From NCBI GenBank assembly GCA_963706785.1, contig CAVPNJ010000001.1, positions 1 to 64,000 of the forward strand: a DNA stretch of 64,000 bases, in the 5' to 3' direction. Source of the stretch: Pollutimonas sp963706785 (GTDB taxonomy: Bacteria; Pseudomonadota; Gammaproteobacteria; Burkholderiales; Burkholderiaceae_B). A program made the translations under genes and the position numbers. The notes under the pieces were generated by a model. The model saw nothing but the letters and a program-made list of their open reading frames with translations. It did no database searches and was not told the origin of the DNA. This document shows positions 33,358 to 41,767 of this stretch, piece by piece; the stretch's first letter is position 1, and each line of letters opens with the position of its first letter.

Positions 33358-34123
33358 TAGCTCAGCGGTAGAGATTACCATCGGGAATGAGAATGTCGCC
33401 GGCACATTTCTAGCCCCTAAGTCCAAGGTTCCGGGCGTGTTGTTCGTTCACGGATGGGGCGGCAGCCAAGAACGCGACCTGGACCGCGCCCGCGGGATCG
33501 CGGGGCTGGGCTGCGTCTGTCTGACCTTCGATTTACGAGGCCATGAAAAAGGTTCGGACCGCCAGCAAACCGTGACGCGGGAGGAAAACCTTTGCGACAT
33601 TATCGCTGCCTATGATCGACTGGCGCAGCATCCGGCGATCGATACGTCGTCAGTGGCGGTCGTAAGCACTAGTTATGGCGGCTATTTATCTACCATATTG
33701 ACCACTTTGCGCCCCGTCAAGTGGCTGTCCTTGCGGGTTCCTTCTTTATACCGCGACGCGGAATGGACCAAACCAAAGCGGCAGTTGAATCGAGACGACT
33801 TGGCCGCATACCGGAGCGCACCGGTCACGCCCGAAGAAAACCGGGCGTTGGCGGCATGTGCTTCATTCAGAGGCGACGTGTTATTGGTGGAGTCCGAGCA
33901 TGACCACCTGGTGCCCCATGCGACCATCATGAGTTACCGTGCAGCATTTCATAATTCGCATTCGCTCACACACCGAGTGATCGATGGCGCCGATCATGCA
34001 CTAAGCGCCAAGGTGTGCCAGGAGGCCTATACGTCTATCCTGGTTGGCTGGATAACCGAAATGGTTGTTGGCGCACGTGTCGGCGCAAGGTCTGACAGGT
34101 TTAGGCAAGGACCAGAGTTTTAA
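33347..34123 (+). CDS. Alpha/beta hydrolase (dienelactone hydrolase/esterase-like)
   Basis: A 258-residue hydrolase: HGWGGSQERDLDRARGIAG with the oxyanion HGWGG, TFDLRGHEKGS, the nucleophile elbow VVSTSYGGYLSTIL (GxSxG-like, S-x-S-Y-G-G), the acid in VESEHDHLVPHA and His in IDGADHALSAK. Length and pattern fit the dienelactone hydrolase/acyl-esterase group. The substrate is not predictable. The start overlaps the DUF3182 frame, suggesting they are made together. Near its beginning the DNA resembles a tRNA D arm by chance. Confidence 0.82.
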   Translation: MGTSSSAVEITIGNENVAGTFLAPKSKVPGVLFVHGWGGSQERDLDRARGIAGLGCVCLTFDLRGHEKGSDRQQTVTREENLCDIIAAYDRLAQHPAIDTSSVAVVSTSYGGYLSTILTTLRPVKWLSLRVPSLYRDAEWTKPKRQLNRDDLAAYRSAPVTPEENRALAACASFRGDVLLVESEHDHLVPHATIMSYRAAFHNSHSLTHRVIDGADHALSAKVCQEAYTSILVGWITEMVVGARVGARSDRFRQGPEF

Positions 34124-34157
34124 CGCCAGCCATTGATATTCGGGCCGTAGACCCCAC

Positions 34158-35162
34158 GTGCATTCAATGACTCCATTTTCCATACTCGACCTTTCGCCGA
34201 TTACCGAAGGCAGCACTGCAGCCGAATCGTTTCGTAATACGCTCGACATCGCCCAACATGGTGAGCGCTGGGGCTACAACCGCTACTGGATGGCCGAACA
34301 TCACGGTATGCCGGGTATCGCCAGTGCCGCAACCGCCGTTTTGATCGGACAGGTCGCCGCCGCCACGTCTACCATCCGGGTCGGCGCAGGCGGCGTTATG
34401 TTGCCCAATCATTCGCCGCTGGTCATCGCCGAGCAATTCGGGACGCTTGAATCGCTATTCCCCGGCCGCATCGACCTTGGCTTGGGCCGCGCCCCCGGCT
34501 CCGACCAAATAACGGCTCGTGCCTTGCGGCGTAATCTAGCCTCGGACGCCGATGAATTTCCGCGCGATGTTGTCGAGTTAATGGACTATTTCTCTGACGA
34601 GCCCAGACAGTCCGTGCAAGCGGTTCCCGGCAAAGGCCTGAATGTTCCCATCTGGATCCTCGGCTCAAGTCTTTTTGGTGCGCAGCTGGCTGCAGCCCTT
34701 GGCCTGCCGTACGCCTTCGCTTCCCATTTCGCGCCCCAGCAAATGATGCAGGCCATCCAGTTGTATCGTAGCAACTTCCAGCCCTCAGAACGGCTGCAAA
34801 AGCCTTACGTCATGTTGGGTTTCAATGTATTTGCTGCCGATACCGACGAAGATGCCCAATTCCTTGCAACATCGTGGCAACAATCGTTCGTCAACCTGCG
34901 CAGCGGCCGCCCTTCGCGCTTGCCGCCTCCCGTCAAAGGATATCTGGACCAGATAGGGCCTCAAGCGCAAGAACTGCTACAGCATGTTCTATCGTGTTCC
35001 GCGATTGGCTCACCGGACACAGTGGCCACTCAGTTAAAGGCCTTTTTGGCCCGGACCGGCGCCGATGAATTGATGATTACATCCAATATGTTCGATCATG
35101 CTGCGCGCCTGCGCTCTTACGAGATCACTTCCCAGGTACATCAGACCCTGTCCCCGGCTTAA
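34158..35162 (+). CDS. LLM-class flavin-dependent oxidoreductase
   Basis: A 334-residue luciferase-like monooxygenase. Marks: SILDLSPITEGSTAAESFRN at the N terminus, WMAEHHGMPGIASAATAVLI, RVGAGGVMLPNHSPLVIAEQ, LFPGRIDLGLGRAPGSD, and GSSLFGAQLAAALGLPYAFA. This is the single-domain MsnO8-like group, which uses FMNH2 or F420-like cofactors; the substrate is unknown. It follows the hydrolase by 34 bases in the same direction. Confidence 0.9.
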   Translation: MHSMTPFSILDLSPITEGSTAAESFRNTLDIAQHGERWGYNRYWMAEHHGMPGIASAATAVLIGQVAAATSTIRVGAGGVMLPNHSPLVIAEQFGTLESLFPGRIDLGLGRAPGSDQITARALRRNLASDADEFPRDVVELMDYFSDEPRQSVQAVPGKGLNVPIWILGSSLFGAQLAAALGLPYAFASHFAPQQMMQAIQLYRSNFQPSERLQKPYVMLGFNVFAADTDEDAQFLATSWQQSFVNLRSGRPSRLPPPVKGYLDQIGPQAQELLQHVLSCSAIGSPDTVATQLKAFLARTGADELMITSNMFDHAARLRSYEITSQVHQTLSPA

Positions 35163-35254
35163 GCGTTTAGCAAGGCGCCCCAGCATCGTCGCCGGCGTCT
35201 ACAATGGCAGCATCGATGTTCGCCGCCCTCGCTTCGCAGGGCGGCTGTCGTTTG

Positions 35255-36013
35255 ATGAGTACGCACAATATGACCGAACACAGTTCTATAGCCTCTCGAC
35301 TGACCCACGTCAAAGACCGTATTCGCGATGCCGCACTGCGGGCCGGGCGAGCGCCCGACTCAGTCGACCTGCTGCCTGTAAGCAAAACATTTGGCGAAGA
35401 AGCCATCCGCGCAGCGCTGCGTGTTGGAGAGCACCGGTTCGGCGAGAATAAAGCGCAAGAAATTCGGACTAAGCACGACCTGCTGGAAGAGGCCAATATC
35501 CAGTGGGTCATGATTGGACACCTGCAAACTAATAAGGCAAAGGATATTGCCCGCATTGCTGCGGAGGTGCAGTCACTGGATCGAATGGAACTGGCAATCG
35601 CCCTGGATCGACGGCTACAGCATGAAGGACGGGCCATAGACGTCCTGGTACAAATCAAGACGTCAAGCGAACCCAGTAAGTACGGACTCCCGCCAGAAGA
35701 ACTCCCGGGCTTTCTACGTAAGCTCGTTCACGATGCTCCCACCCTGCGGGTGCGCGGGCTAATGACAATGGCCGTCAACGATGCGAACGACCAAGCTGTG
35801 CGCGCCTGTTTTCGATCGCTGCGCCAACTGCGTGACCAAACTCAAAATGAGGCGATTGAAGGTGTCGAATTAAGCCGCCTCTCGATGGGCATGAGTGGCG
35901 ACTTTGAAATCGCTATCGAAGAAGGTTCCACCGAAGTTCGTATCGGTACGGCCATCTTTGGCGGACGCATTTATGGCGATACTAGTGAGCGCTCCACTTC
36001 AGAAAAGGGATAA
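35255..36013 (+). CDS. yggS: YggS-family pyridoxal phosphate homeostasis protein
   Basis: About 250 residues with the alanine-racemase-like N-terminal barrel. Pyridoxal phosphate is held by the lysine in LLPVSKTFGEEAI. GENKAQEI, WVMIGHLQTNKAKDIARI, LVQIKTSSEPSKYGL and LSMGMSGDFEIAIEEGSTEV (ending VRIGTAIFGGR) are family motifs. It binds and buffers PLP without a known reaction. Starts at 35204, 35255 (MSTHNMTEH) and 35270 (MTEH) are all in frame; the first would add a Cys-containing leader, so I prefer 35255 or 35270. Confidence 0.92.
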   Translation: MSTHNMTEHSSIASRLTHVKDRIRDAALRAGRAPDSVDLLPVSKTFGEEAIRAALRVGEHRFGENKAQEIRTKHDLLEEANIQWVMIGHLQTNKAKDIARIAAEVQSLDRMELAIALDRRLQHEGRAIDVLVQIKTSSEPSKYGLPPEELPGFLRKLVHDAPTLRVRGLMTMAVNDANDQAVRACFRSLRQLRDQTQNEAIEGVELSRLSMGMSGDFEIAIEEGSTEVRIGTAIFGGRIYGDTSERSTSEKG

Positions 36014-36019
36014 GCGGAC

Positions 36020-36148
36020 ATGATTTACGAAGTTGCCATTCACGTTGCACCGGCACCCCGCGATGACCATAAGATGAAAGTCCTGGCGGGCGCGCGCAAT
36101 GCATGCCCCGCCCAGGATTCGCTAAGCGTTCATTTCAAGGCATGTTGA
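36020..36148 (+). CDS. Short ORF (42 aa), possibly a gene remnant
   Basis: An ORF beginning MIYEVAIHVAPAPRDD follows the yggS stop by 6 bases, with GGATAAG upstream, and overlaps the start of the TauE/SafE gene. The opening resembles the first strand of small antibiotic-monooxygenase-like proteins, but the rest does not, so it may be the truncated end of such a gene. It could also be non-coding. Confidence 0.2.
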   Translation: MIYEVAIHVAPAPRDDHKMKVLAGARNACPAQDSLSVHFKAC

Positions 36149-36915
36149 TGATCTTGGTATTGTTATGTTGTGCCGCCTTCATTGGCGGAGTCCTCAATAC
36201 GATTGCGGGCGGCGGGAGCTTCCTGACCCTGCCTGCGTTGATGTTTGCGGGTGTACCGGCTGTGACGGCCAATGCGACAGGCACTGTCGCGCTTTTACCG
36301 GGATACGTGACGGGGGCGTTGTCGCTACGCGGCGACACGTCGGCCGACCAGGAACTGCTGCCTCTGCGTGAACTCGTTTGTCTCGCAGGTATAGGTGGGG
36401 CCATTGGCGCGTATCTGCTGACACAAACCGATGACAATTTGCTGCGCGGGGTAGTGCCGTGGATGATGCTGGCCGCCACCATGCTATTTATTGTTGGCCC
36501 TATCTGGATTAATCGCCGCGTCGCGGCCATGGCCAACGATGGAGAAGCTGGCGCAGATCAGTCTAAATGGGGAATACGTACAGGCCTTTTTACCGCCAGT
36601 GTGTATGGCGGCTATTTCAACGGCGGCATGGGGATATTGCTGCTCGCGCTCTTCACGATGACGAGCCGACAAAGCCTGAATGCGATGAACCGAACAAAGA
36701 ACTGGGCGTCTGCCGTCCTGACACTGATCGCTACCGCGGTATACATGGCTGGCGATGCCATTGCGTGGGCCTACGCAGCGCCGATGATGCTTGCCGGTGC
36801 AGCCGGTGGCTGGGCCGGTGGGCGGCTCGCCCGCATAGTGTCTGCAAAACAGGTCCGGTATTACGTCATCATAATCGGACTGGGCATGACTGCAGCCCTA
36901 TTCTGGAAAGGTTGA
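36142..36915 (+). CDS. TauE/SafE-family sulfite/anion exporter
   Basis: A 257-residue membrane protein with about eight helices. The inverted-repeat signatures are GGVLNTIAGGGSFLTLPALM in the first half and ASVYGGYFNGGMGILLLAL in the second, typical of TauE/SafE. It exports or imports sulfonates, sulfite or related anions; the sulfite reduction genes are 6 kb away. Start: ATG at 36142 (MLMILVLLCC) rather than 36103, which would add a polar leader and has no clear ribosome binding site. Confidence 0.88.
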   Translation: MLMILVLLCCAAFIGGVLNTIAGGGSFLTLPALMFAGVPAVTANATGTVALLPGYVTGALSLRGDTSADQELLPLRELVCLAGIGGAIGAYLLTQTDDNLLRGVVPWMMLAATMLFIVGPIWINRRVAAMANDGEAGADQSKWGIRTGLFTASVYGGYFNGGMGILLLALFTMTSRQSLNAMNRTKNWASAVLTLIATAVYMAGDAIAWAYAAPMMLAGAAGGWAGGRLARIVSAKQVRYYVIIIGLGMTAALFWKG

Positions 36916-36994
36916 GAGCTTCCAAAAGCCACAGGGGGCGCCGCGTTATGGCACTTATGGTAAAAACACTGTGTATAACTGCAGTATACGAGCC

Positions 36995-37257
36995 ATGAAG
37001 CAATATCCCCTCAGCCTCGCACAGCTCCGAGCTATCCAAGACCGCAATATGGGTAATGTGGACACCATGATGCTGCTCCGAGAGATAAAACGCCTGCACG
37101 GTATCTTGAATATGCATGGGAGGTGTTCGATCATTTACCAACTGAGCGCGAGAACTCGCCGCTGGCACTGCTAATAGGCTTGGTGAATAATGAACTGTGC
37201 GTAAAAGAGCAGCGCGAAATGTACGAGCGAGTCACGAAGGGCAATGCGGTCAGGTAA
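36995..37257 (+). pseudogene. Small protein of unknown function, one-base deletion
   Basis: The frame from 36995 reads MKQYPLSLAQLRAIQDRNMG, then VDTMMLLREIKRLH; the next frame reads RYLEYAWEVFDHLPTEREN, LALLIGLVNNELCVKEQREM and YERVTKGNAVR to the stop at 37257. Adding one C in the CACGG around 37100 joins them into 87 residues. It resembles short, helical proteins found in prophage and island regions (LRAIQ-type N terminus), function unknown. It lies at the start of the decayed region before mutS. Confidence 0.4.
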
Positions 37258-37311
37258 ATGAAGAGGCGTTTATGTGCGGATGATTACGGCAAGCAGGCGA
37301 CGGCGTGAAAT

Positions 37312-37755
37312 TTAGCGAGGATCAGGTAGTACTCGAAACGCCGAGGGCTGCATCAATGCGTCGGAATAGTCGCTGAGCCGCGCCGTTACTGGATGATTAC
37401 CGTGAACTACCGCACTGTCCAAAGTGCTTTTGTCGGAACAAGCGGTATCAGCCGGCGAATCCGGTGGAGCAAGCGGCCTCTGGACCGCGCAAACACGTCC
37501 GGCCTCGAGTTCGCTCCGATCAAATAGGCGCTCATAACCGGCAGCGGTCAAATAATAATGACTTTGTTGCTTCTCAAAAAGTCCATCCTTAACGAGTCCG
37601 TCAGCCGCTGCCTCCACAGCGTCCAACTCTTGCCGAGATAAATCGTTCATTCTGCGCAAATAGAACGCATTGATATCAAACACACACCCTTCCCGAGACC
37701 ACGTTTCAAGCATAAAAGCCAAAATAGCCTTTCTGGTTTTTTCGACGACCGCCAT
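37312..37755 (-). CDS. Hypothetical protein (147 aa), winged-helix-like N terminus
   Basis: The start MAVVEKTRKAILAFMLETWS leads into a helical region with ELDAVEAAADGLVKDGLFEK and SHYYLTAAGYERLFDR, which has the helix-helix-wing look of a small DNA-binding or effector domain. The last 60 residues are low-complexity polar sequence (PLAPPDSPADTACSDKS). I do not recognise a family. It lies in the decayed island remnant and may be a phage-type or accessory gene. Confidence 0.45.
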   Translation of the reverse strand: MAVVEKTRKAILAFMLETWSREGCVFDINAFYLRRMNDLSRQELDAVEAAADGLVKDGLFEKQQSHYYLTAAGYERLFDRSELEAGRVCAVQRPLAPPDSPADTACSDKSTLDSAVVHGNHPVTARLSDYSDALMQPSAFRVLPDPR

Positions 37756-37757
37756 CT

Positions 37758-38196
37758 CGGCTTCCTTTTTTGATTGATATGGTTCCCCAGTTTACTGGGC
37801 GTTGATGCAAGCCTATGCCCATAAGATTCATTAGACACAATGGCTGATGTGCAGATAGGCGCCGTGATGGCTGCGGCCAGAACGTCGAATGGCCGTACGG
37901 CACTGTAAGGGGCGCCTTGAGCTATGAAACCCACATCCTCCGTATCGCTTTGTATGTCGTGCAAGGTGTTCCAAACGCTGTGCTACCCAAAAACACTCAT
38001 GTGTTTATGACGCTGACAGCGATGCAGGCGCCCAAAAGCTACGCTGGGATTTTGGAGAGGCGCTATACCTGCCAGGCATGTAAAACTGTATGGCTGAGAA
38101 TTACGCGGGGGGGGGGGGGGGACGGGATCGACGTGCAGTTCGATCCTTTTGGGCCAGCGCCCCTGCCGGGGCGAATAACCCGTGGCAGAAGGCGCC
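37758..38196. other. Degenerate region with a 15-G tract
   Basis: Overlapping frames here include a short CxxC-containing stretch (RYTCQACKTVWLRI, plus strand at about 38057-38098) but no intact gene. A run of 15 G residues lies at 38107-38121. The 3' end of the decayed integrase gene enters this region from the right. Nothing else is supported. Confidence 0.4.
38107..38121. repeat. Poly-G tract (15 G)
   Basis: Fifteen consecutive G residues followed by ACGGG. In this otherwise ordinary sequence such a homopolymer stands out; it can be an assembly artefact or a slippage-prone tract. It lies within the decayed integrase neighbourhood. Confidence 0.8.
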
Positions 38197-38917
38197 TTAG
38201 TCTAATGCGCTTACTGTTAAGTCTCGACGACAGTCTTGCTCGAGGGACAGTCCTGGTGCGCGCCGGGCGATTCCGCTCACGGTCTTTCCCTTCGACTTTA
38301 ACTTGCCGCGCAAAATTAAGCGCCACCAGTTCGGCGTCGTGTCCGGCCGTTTTCCTGCGTACAGGCAATAGTCCCAGGCCGCGCCCAGCTCGCTGGCGCA
38401 GTATCCCAGCCTGAACTGGAATAAGCGCATATGTATTAATTAGATTGAAAGCGTCGGTCCGAGTTAAGTTGCAACGAAATCTTCAACCGGTCCAAGCATG
38501 GTCCGGAAGGTGCCGGCAATTTCGACGCGCCCTTTTTCAGCTCTATTACTAGCAATGTGGCCGGCCAAGTAGTAATCACAAACCTGTCGTACCGTTCGAA
38601 CTTCCCCTTTCTTCGCCGCTGCTCTTTTTCGGCGGTCTTGGTGGCCTCCGCTTTTATAGAGCGATTCTGAGCGGCAACGTCGATACCGGCTTCGCGCTAC
38701 TGTCGAAGCTGTTCCCATGCTACAACCGCCGCGTGCAACGAGACAGAGGGCCAGTGTCCGATTTTTATCTGATGCATTTTGCCGTCGATAGGACTCTTAT
38801 ATCGATACATCCAAGTGCGTGAAATCTCGTCGCGACTAAACGCAAGCCCGGGTGGCCATCAATGGTAAAGTGTTCTCTTGGTTTGAGCAGCTTAGCGGCT
38901 CGTGCGTCGAATTGCAT
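38197..38917 (-). pseudogene. Tyrosine integrase remnant (DUF4102-type N terminus)
   Basis: Minus-strand frames, joined across four or more frameshifts, read as the N-terminal 240 residues of an island/phage integrase: from 38917 MQFDARAAKLLKPREHFTID and GHPGLRLVAT; then RTWMYRYKSPIDGKM and IKIGHWPSVSLHAAVVAWEQ; then KKGEVRTVRQVCDYYLAGHI and NRAEKGRVEIAGTFRTMLG; then LTRTDAFNLINTYALIPVQ; then SELGAAWDYCLYAGKRP, TTPNWWRLILRGKLKSKGK. This is the N-terminal arm-binding and core-binding half; the catalytic half with the Arg-His-Arg-Tyr residues is missing. It once served to insert an element beside mutS. Confidence 0.7.
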
Positions 38918-39040
38918 GGCGTACCCTGTCGGCGTAAGTTTGTCTTACGGTATGCTAATCGATCTGGTGTAACCTCGAAAAAGCTTCTAATGAAAAACTA
39001 TGCCAAAAGCGTAAGTTTAGATAGATGTAGATAGGTTTAG

Positions 39041-41767
39041 ATGGTATTGAATAGCACTTCAGGCAAAAGCGCCTTATCCCCGGAAAGCCAAGCAATGCGC
39101 GGTACTTCAGCAAAAACAAAGGGAAATTTACAGCCTGACGTAAGCGGACATACGCCTATGATGCAGCAATATTTGCGACTCAAGGCTGAAGCCGGGCCGC
39201 ACTTATTGTTTTACCGCATGGGCGATTTCTATGAAATGTTCTACGACGACGCCGAGCGCGGCGCGCGCGTGCTGAACCTTACGCTGACTAAACGCGGCTC
39301 TTCTAACGGCGTTCCCATTCCGATGGCTGGTGTACCTTTTCACGCCATGGAAGGCTATCTGGCACGTCTGGTCGCACAGGGAATTTCGGTTGCCATTTGC
39401 GAACAGACCGGTGACCCTGCCGCCAGCAAGGGTCCAGTTGAACGCAAAATCATGCGCATTGTCACACCCGGCACCCTCACTGACGAAGCATTGCTACCGG
39501 CCAAAGCCGATCGCATGATAGCCGCCGTCTGGACCGCGCGGATAAACAAAACAGAACGTGCAGGACTGGCCTGGATGAATCTGGCCAATGGCGAGTTCAA
39601 AGTCAGCGAATGCTCGCCAGACATGATGGAAACGGAACTTCACCGTATCGGCCCGGCGGAGCTGGTATGCGCGGAAGACAGTCGTATCAGTCCCAGTGCT
39701 GGTATAGCAATCAGCACGATTCCCAATTGGCACTTCGAGTCCGACGGGGCAAGCGACGTACTGCAAAGGCATTTCGCCGTTGATTCGCTGGCGAGCTTTG
39801 GCATGGCGGATCTGCCTGTCGCCACCTGCGCGGCAGGAGCTTTACTGCGCTATGTCAGCCGCACACAAACCGGATCGCTCTCCCACGTGCAAACGATACG
39901 CGTCGATCAGGCTGGCGAATATGTGGTGCTTGATCCCGTTACGCGAAAAAATCTCGAATTGACTGAGACGATCAGCGGTGAAGAAAGCCCCACGTTGTTT
40001 TCCACGCTGGATCACTGCAAAACGCCCATGGGAAGCCGGATGCTGCGGCGCTGGCTACATCATCCGCTGCGCGATAACGAACCGGTGATCGCCAGACAGC
40101 AAGTGATCTCCTCGTTCTTGTCGGCCGCGCCCAGGCAAGACGCACTAAGCGCCGAAGCACCGCTTGATACCTTGCGACAGATGCTGGATCACTACCCCGA
40201 CCTGGAGCGCATCGCGACTCGCATTGCATTGCGCTCGGTACGGCCCCGCGAATTGGCCAGCCTTCGCGAAGCGCTCGCTTTGCTTCCCGTCGTATCTGAA
40301 CAGCTTCGACTGGCCTTCGATGCCGAATCGATACTTGCGCGCTTCTTAGTGCGTATTGACATCGACCCCGGCATTGCCACCCTCCTGCATCACGCCATCG
40401 ACCCCGAGCCGGCGCTGCTGGTACGCGAAGGCGGTGTTATTGCACCGGGATACGACGATGAGCTTGACGAACTGCGGCGTCTCGCCAGTGACAGCGGTGA
40501 ATTCCTGCTGGAACTTGAAGCTCGAGAACGGGAACGCACAGGCATCGCGAACTTACGCGTCGAATTCAACAGAGTCCATGGTTTCTTCATCGAAGTGTCA
40601 CGTGGGCAAGCCGATAAGGTACCTGCCGACTATCGCAGACGCCAGACCCTGAAAAATGCAGAACGCTACATCACCCCCGAACTGAAAACCTGGGAGGACA
40701 AGGTTCTTTCCGCGAAAGACCGCAGCCTGACACGGGAAAAGTGGCTATTCGAAACCCTGCTCGACGAATGTGCTCGCTATGCTAGCGCGCTGTCCCAGTG
40801 CGCATCGGCGCTGGCCGAAATCGATGCCCTGGCCTCCCTGGCGGAGCACGCCCGGCTTAACGACTGGACCGTCCCGCAGGTATCTGAGGAAAACGAGATT
40901 GTCATTGAAGCTGGTCGCCACCCCGTGGTCGAACACAGCATCGAGCGCTTTACCCCGAACGATTGCGAACTCGGCCCAGAGCGACGAATGCTGCTGATTA
41001 CCGGTCCCAATATGGGCGGTAAATCCACCTATATGCGACAGATCGCGTTGATTGCATTGCTGGCGCGCATTGGCAGTTTCGTGCCGGCCAGATTGGCGAG
41101 CATTGGACAAATCGATCGCATATTCACCCGCATCGGCGCCGCTGATGACCTGGCTGGGGGCCGCTCCACCTTCATGATGGAGATGACCGAAGCCGCGGCA
41201 ATTTTGGCTGCCAGCACGCCTCATAGCCTTGTGCTCATGGATGAAATCGGCAGGGGCACTTCGACCTACGACGGCCTGGCGCTGGCTTGGTCCATTGCCC
41301 ATAGGCTTTTGACCCACAACCAAGCGCTCACCCTATTTGCCACGCACTATTTCGAAATCACCCGTCTGCCCGCAGAAGCTCCCGCGGCGGCCAACGTGCA
41401 TCTTGCCGCTGCAGAATCTTCATCAGGCATCGTATTCCTGCATGAGGTACAGCCCGGACCCGCAAGCCGCAGTTATGGGATACAAGTCGCTCAGCGCGCC
41501 GGGATACCCGCTGCCGTCATCCGCCATGCAAGCCGCGAGTTATCACGCCTGGAAGCGCAGGGCGCGCCTACGCCCCAGTTAGACTTATTCGCTGCTGCTG
41601 CAGACCAGGACTTTAGCGCCGACGGCGAAGTATTTGGCGATCATGATAGCGCCTACACTGAGACAGAGTCAGCACTACAATCTGCCCTGGCAGCGATAGA
41701 CCCTGACCAGCTCACACCACGTGAAGCCCTGGATGTTTTGTACCGTTTGCGCAAAGAGCATTTATGA
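39041..41767 (+). CDS. mutS: DNA mismatch repair protein MutS
   Basis: A 908-residue mismatch-recognition ATPase. The N-terminal clamp has the Phe-Tyr-Glu motif in YRMGDFYEMFYDDA; Walker A is ITGPNMGGKSTYMRQ, Walker B LVLMDEIGRGTSTYDG, and the ATPase tail has TLFATHYFEITRLP. The frame opens at 39041 but an ATG at 39095 (MRGTSAKTKG), with GGAAAG upstream, gives an N terminus closer to relatives, which begin near VSGHTPMMQQYLRLKAE. Four TAGAT motifs lie at 39018-39042 just upstream. The stop overlaps the RoxA-like gene by 4 bases (ATGA). Confidence 0.96.
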   Translation: MVLNSTSGKSALSPESQAMRGTSAKTKGNLQPDVSGHTPMMQQYLRLKAEAGPHLLFYRMGDFYEMFYDDAERGARVLNLTLTKRGSSNGVPIPMAGVPFHAMEGYLARLVAQGISVAICEQTGDPAASKGPVERKIMRIVTPGTLTDEALLPAKADRMIAAVWTARINKTERAGLAWMNLANGEFKVSECSPDMMETELHRIGPAELVCAEDSRISPSAGIAISTIPNWHFESDGASDVLQRHFAVDSLASFGMADLPVATCAAGALLRYVSRTQTGSLSHVQTIRVDQAGEYVVLDPVTRKNLELTETISGEESPTLFSTLDHCKTPMGSRMLRRWLHHPLRDNEPVIARQQVISSFLSAAPRQDALSAEAPLDTLRQMLDHYPDLERIATRIALRSVRPRELASLREALALLPVVSEQLRLAFDAESILARFLVRIDIDPGIATLLHHAIDPEPALLVREGGVIAPGYDDELDELRRLASDSGEFLLELEARERERTGIANLRVEFNRVHGFFIEVSRGQADKVPADYRRRQTLKNAERYITPELKTWEDKVLSAKDRSLTREKWLFETLLDECARYASALSQCASALAEIDALASLAEHARLNDWTVPQVSEENEIVIEAGRHPVVEHSIERFTPNDCELGPERRMLLITGPNMGGKSTYMRQIALIALLARIGSFVPARLASIGQIDRIFTRIGAADDLAGGRSTFMMEMTEAAAILAASTPHSLVLMDEIGRGTSTYDGLALAWSIAHRLLTHNQALTLFATHYFEITRLPAEAPAAANVHLAAAESSSGIVFLHEVQPGPASRSYGIQVAQRAGIPAAVIRHASRELSRLEAQGAPTPQLDLFAAAADQDFSADGEVFGDHDSAYTETESALQSALAAIDPDQLTPREALDVLYRLRKEHL

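Noticed and set aside
33346..33376. GGGAACTAGTAGCTCAGCGG and GTAGAG resemble a tRNA acceptor and D arm
   Set aside because: No anticodon stem, T arm or matching acceptor strand follows, and the stretch is the start of the alpha/beta hydrolase gene.
40745..41323. Minus-strand open frame of 192 codons inside mutS
   Set aside because: Shadow of the MutS ATPase region.
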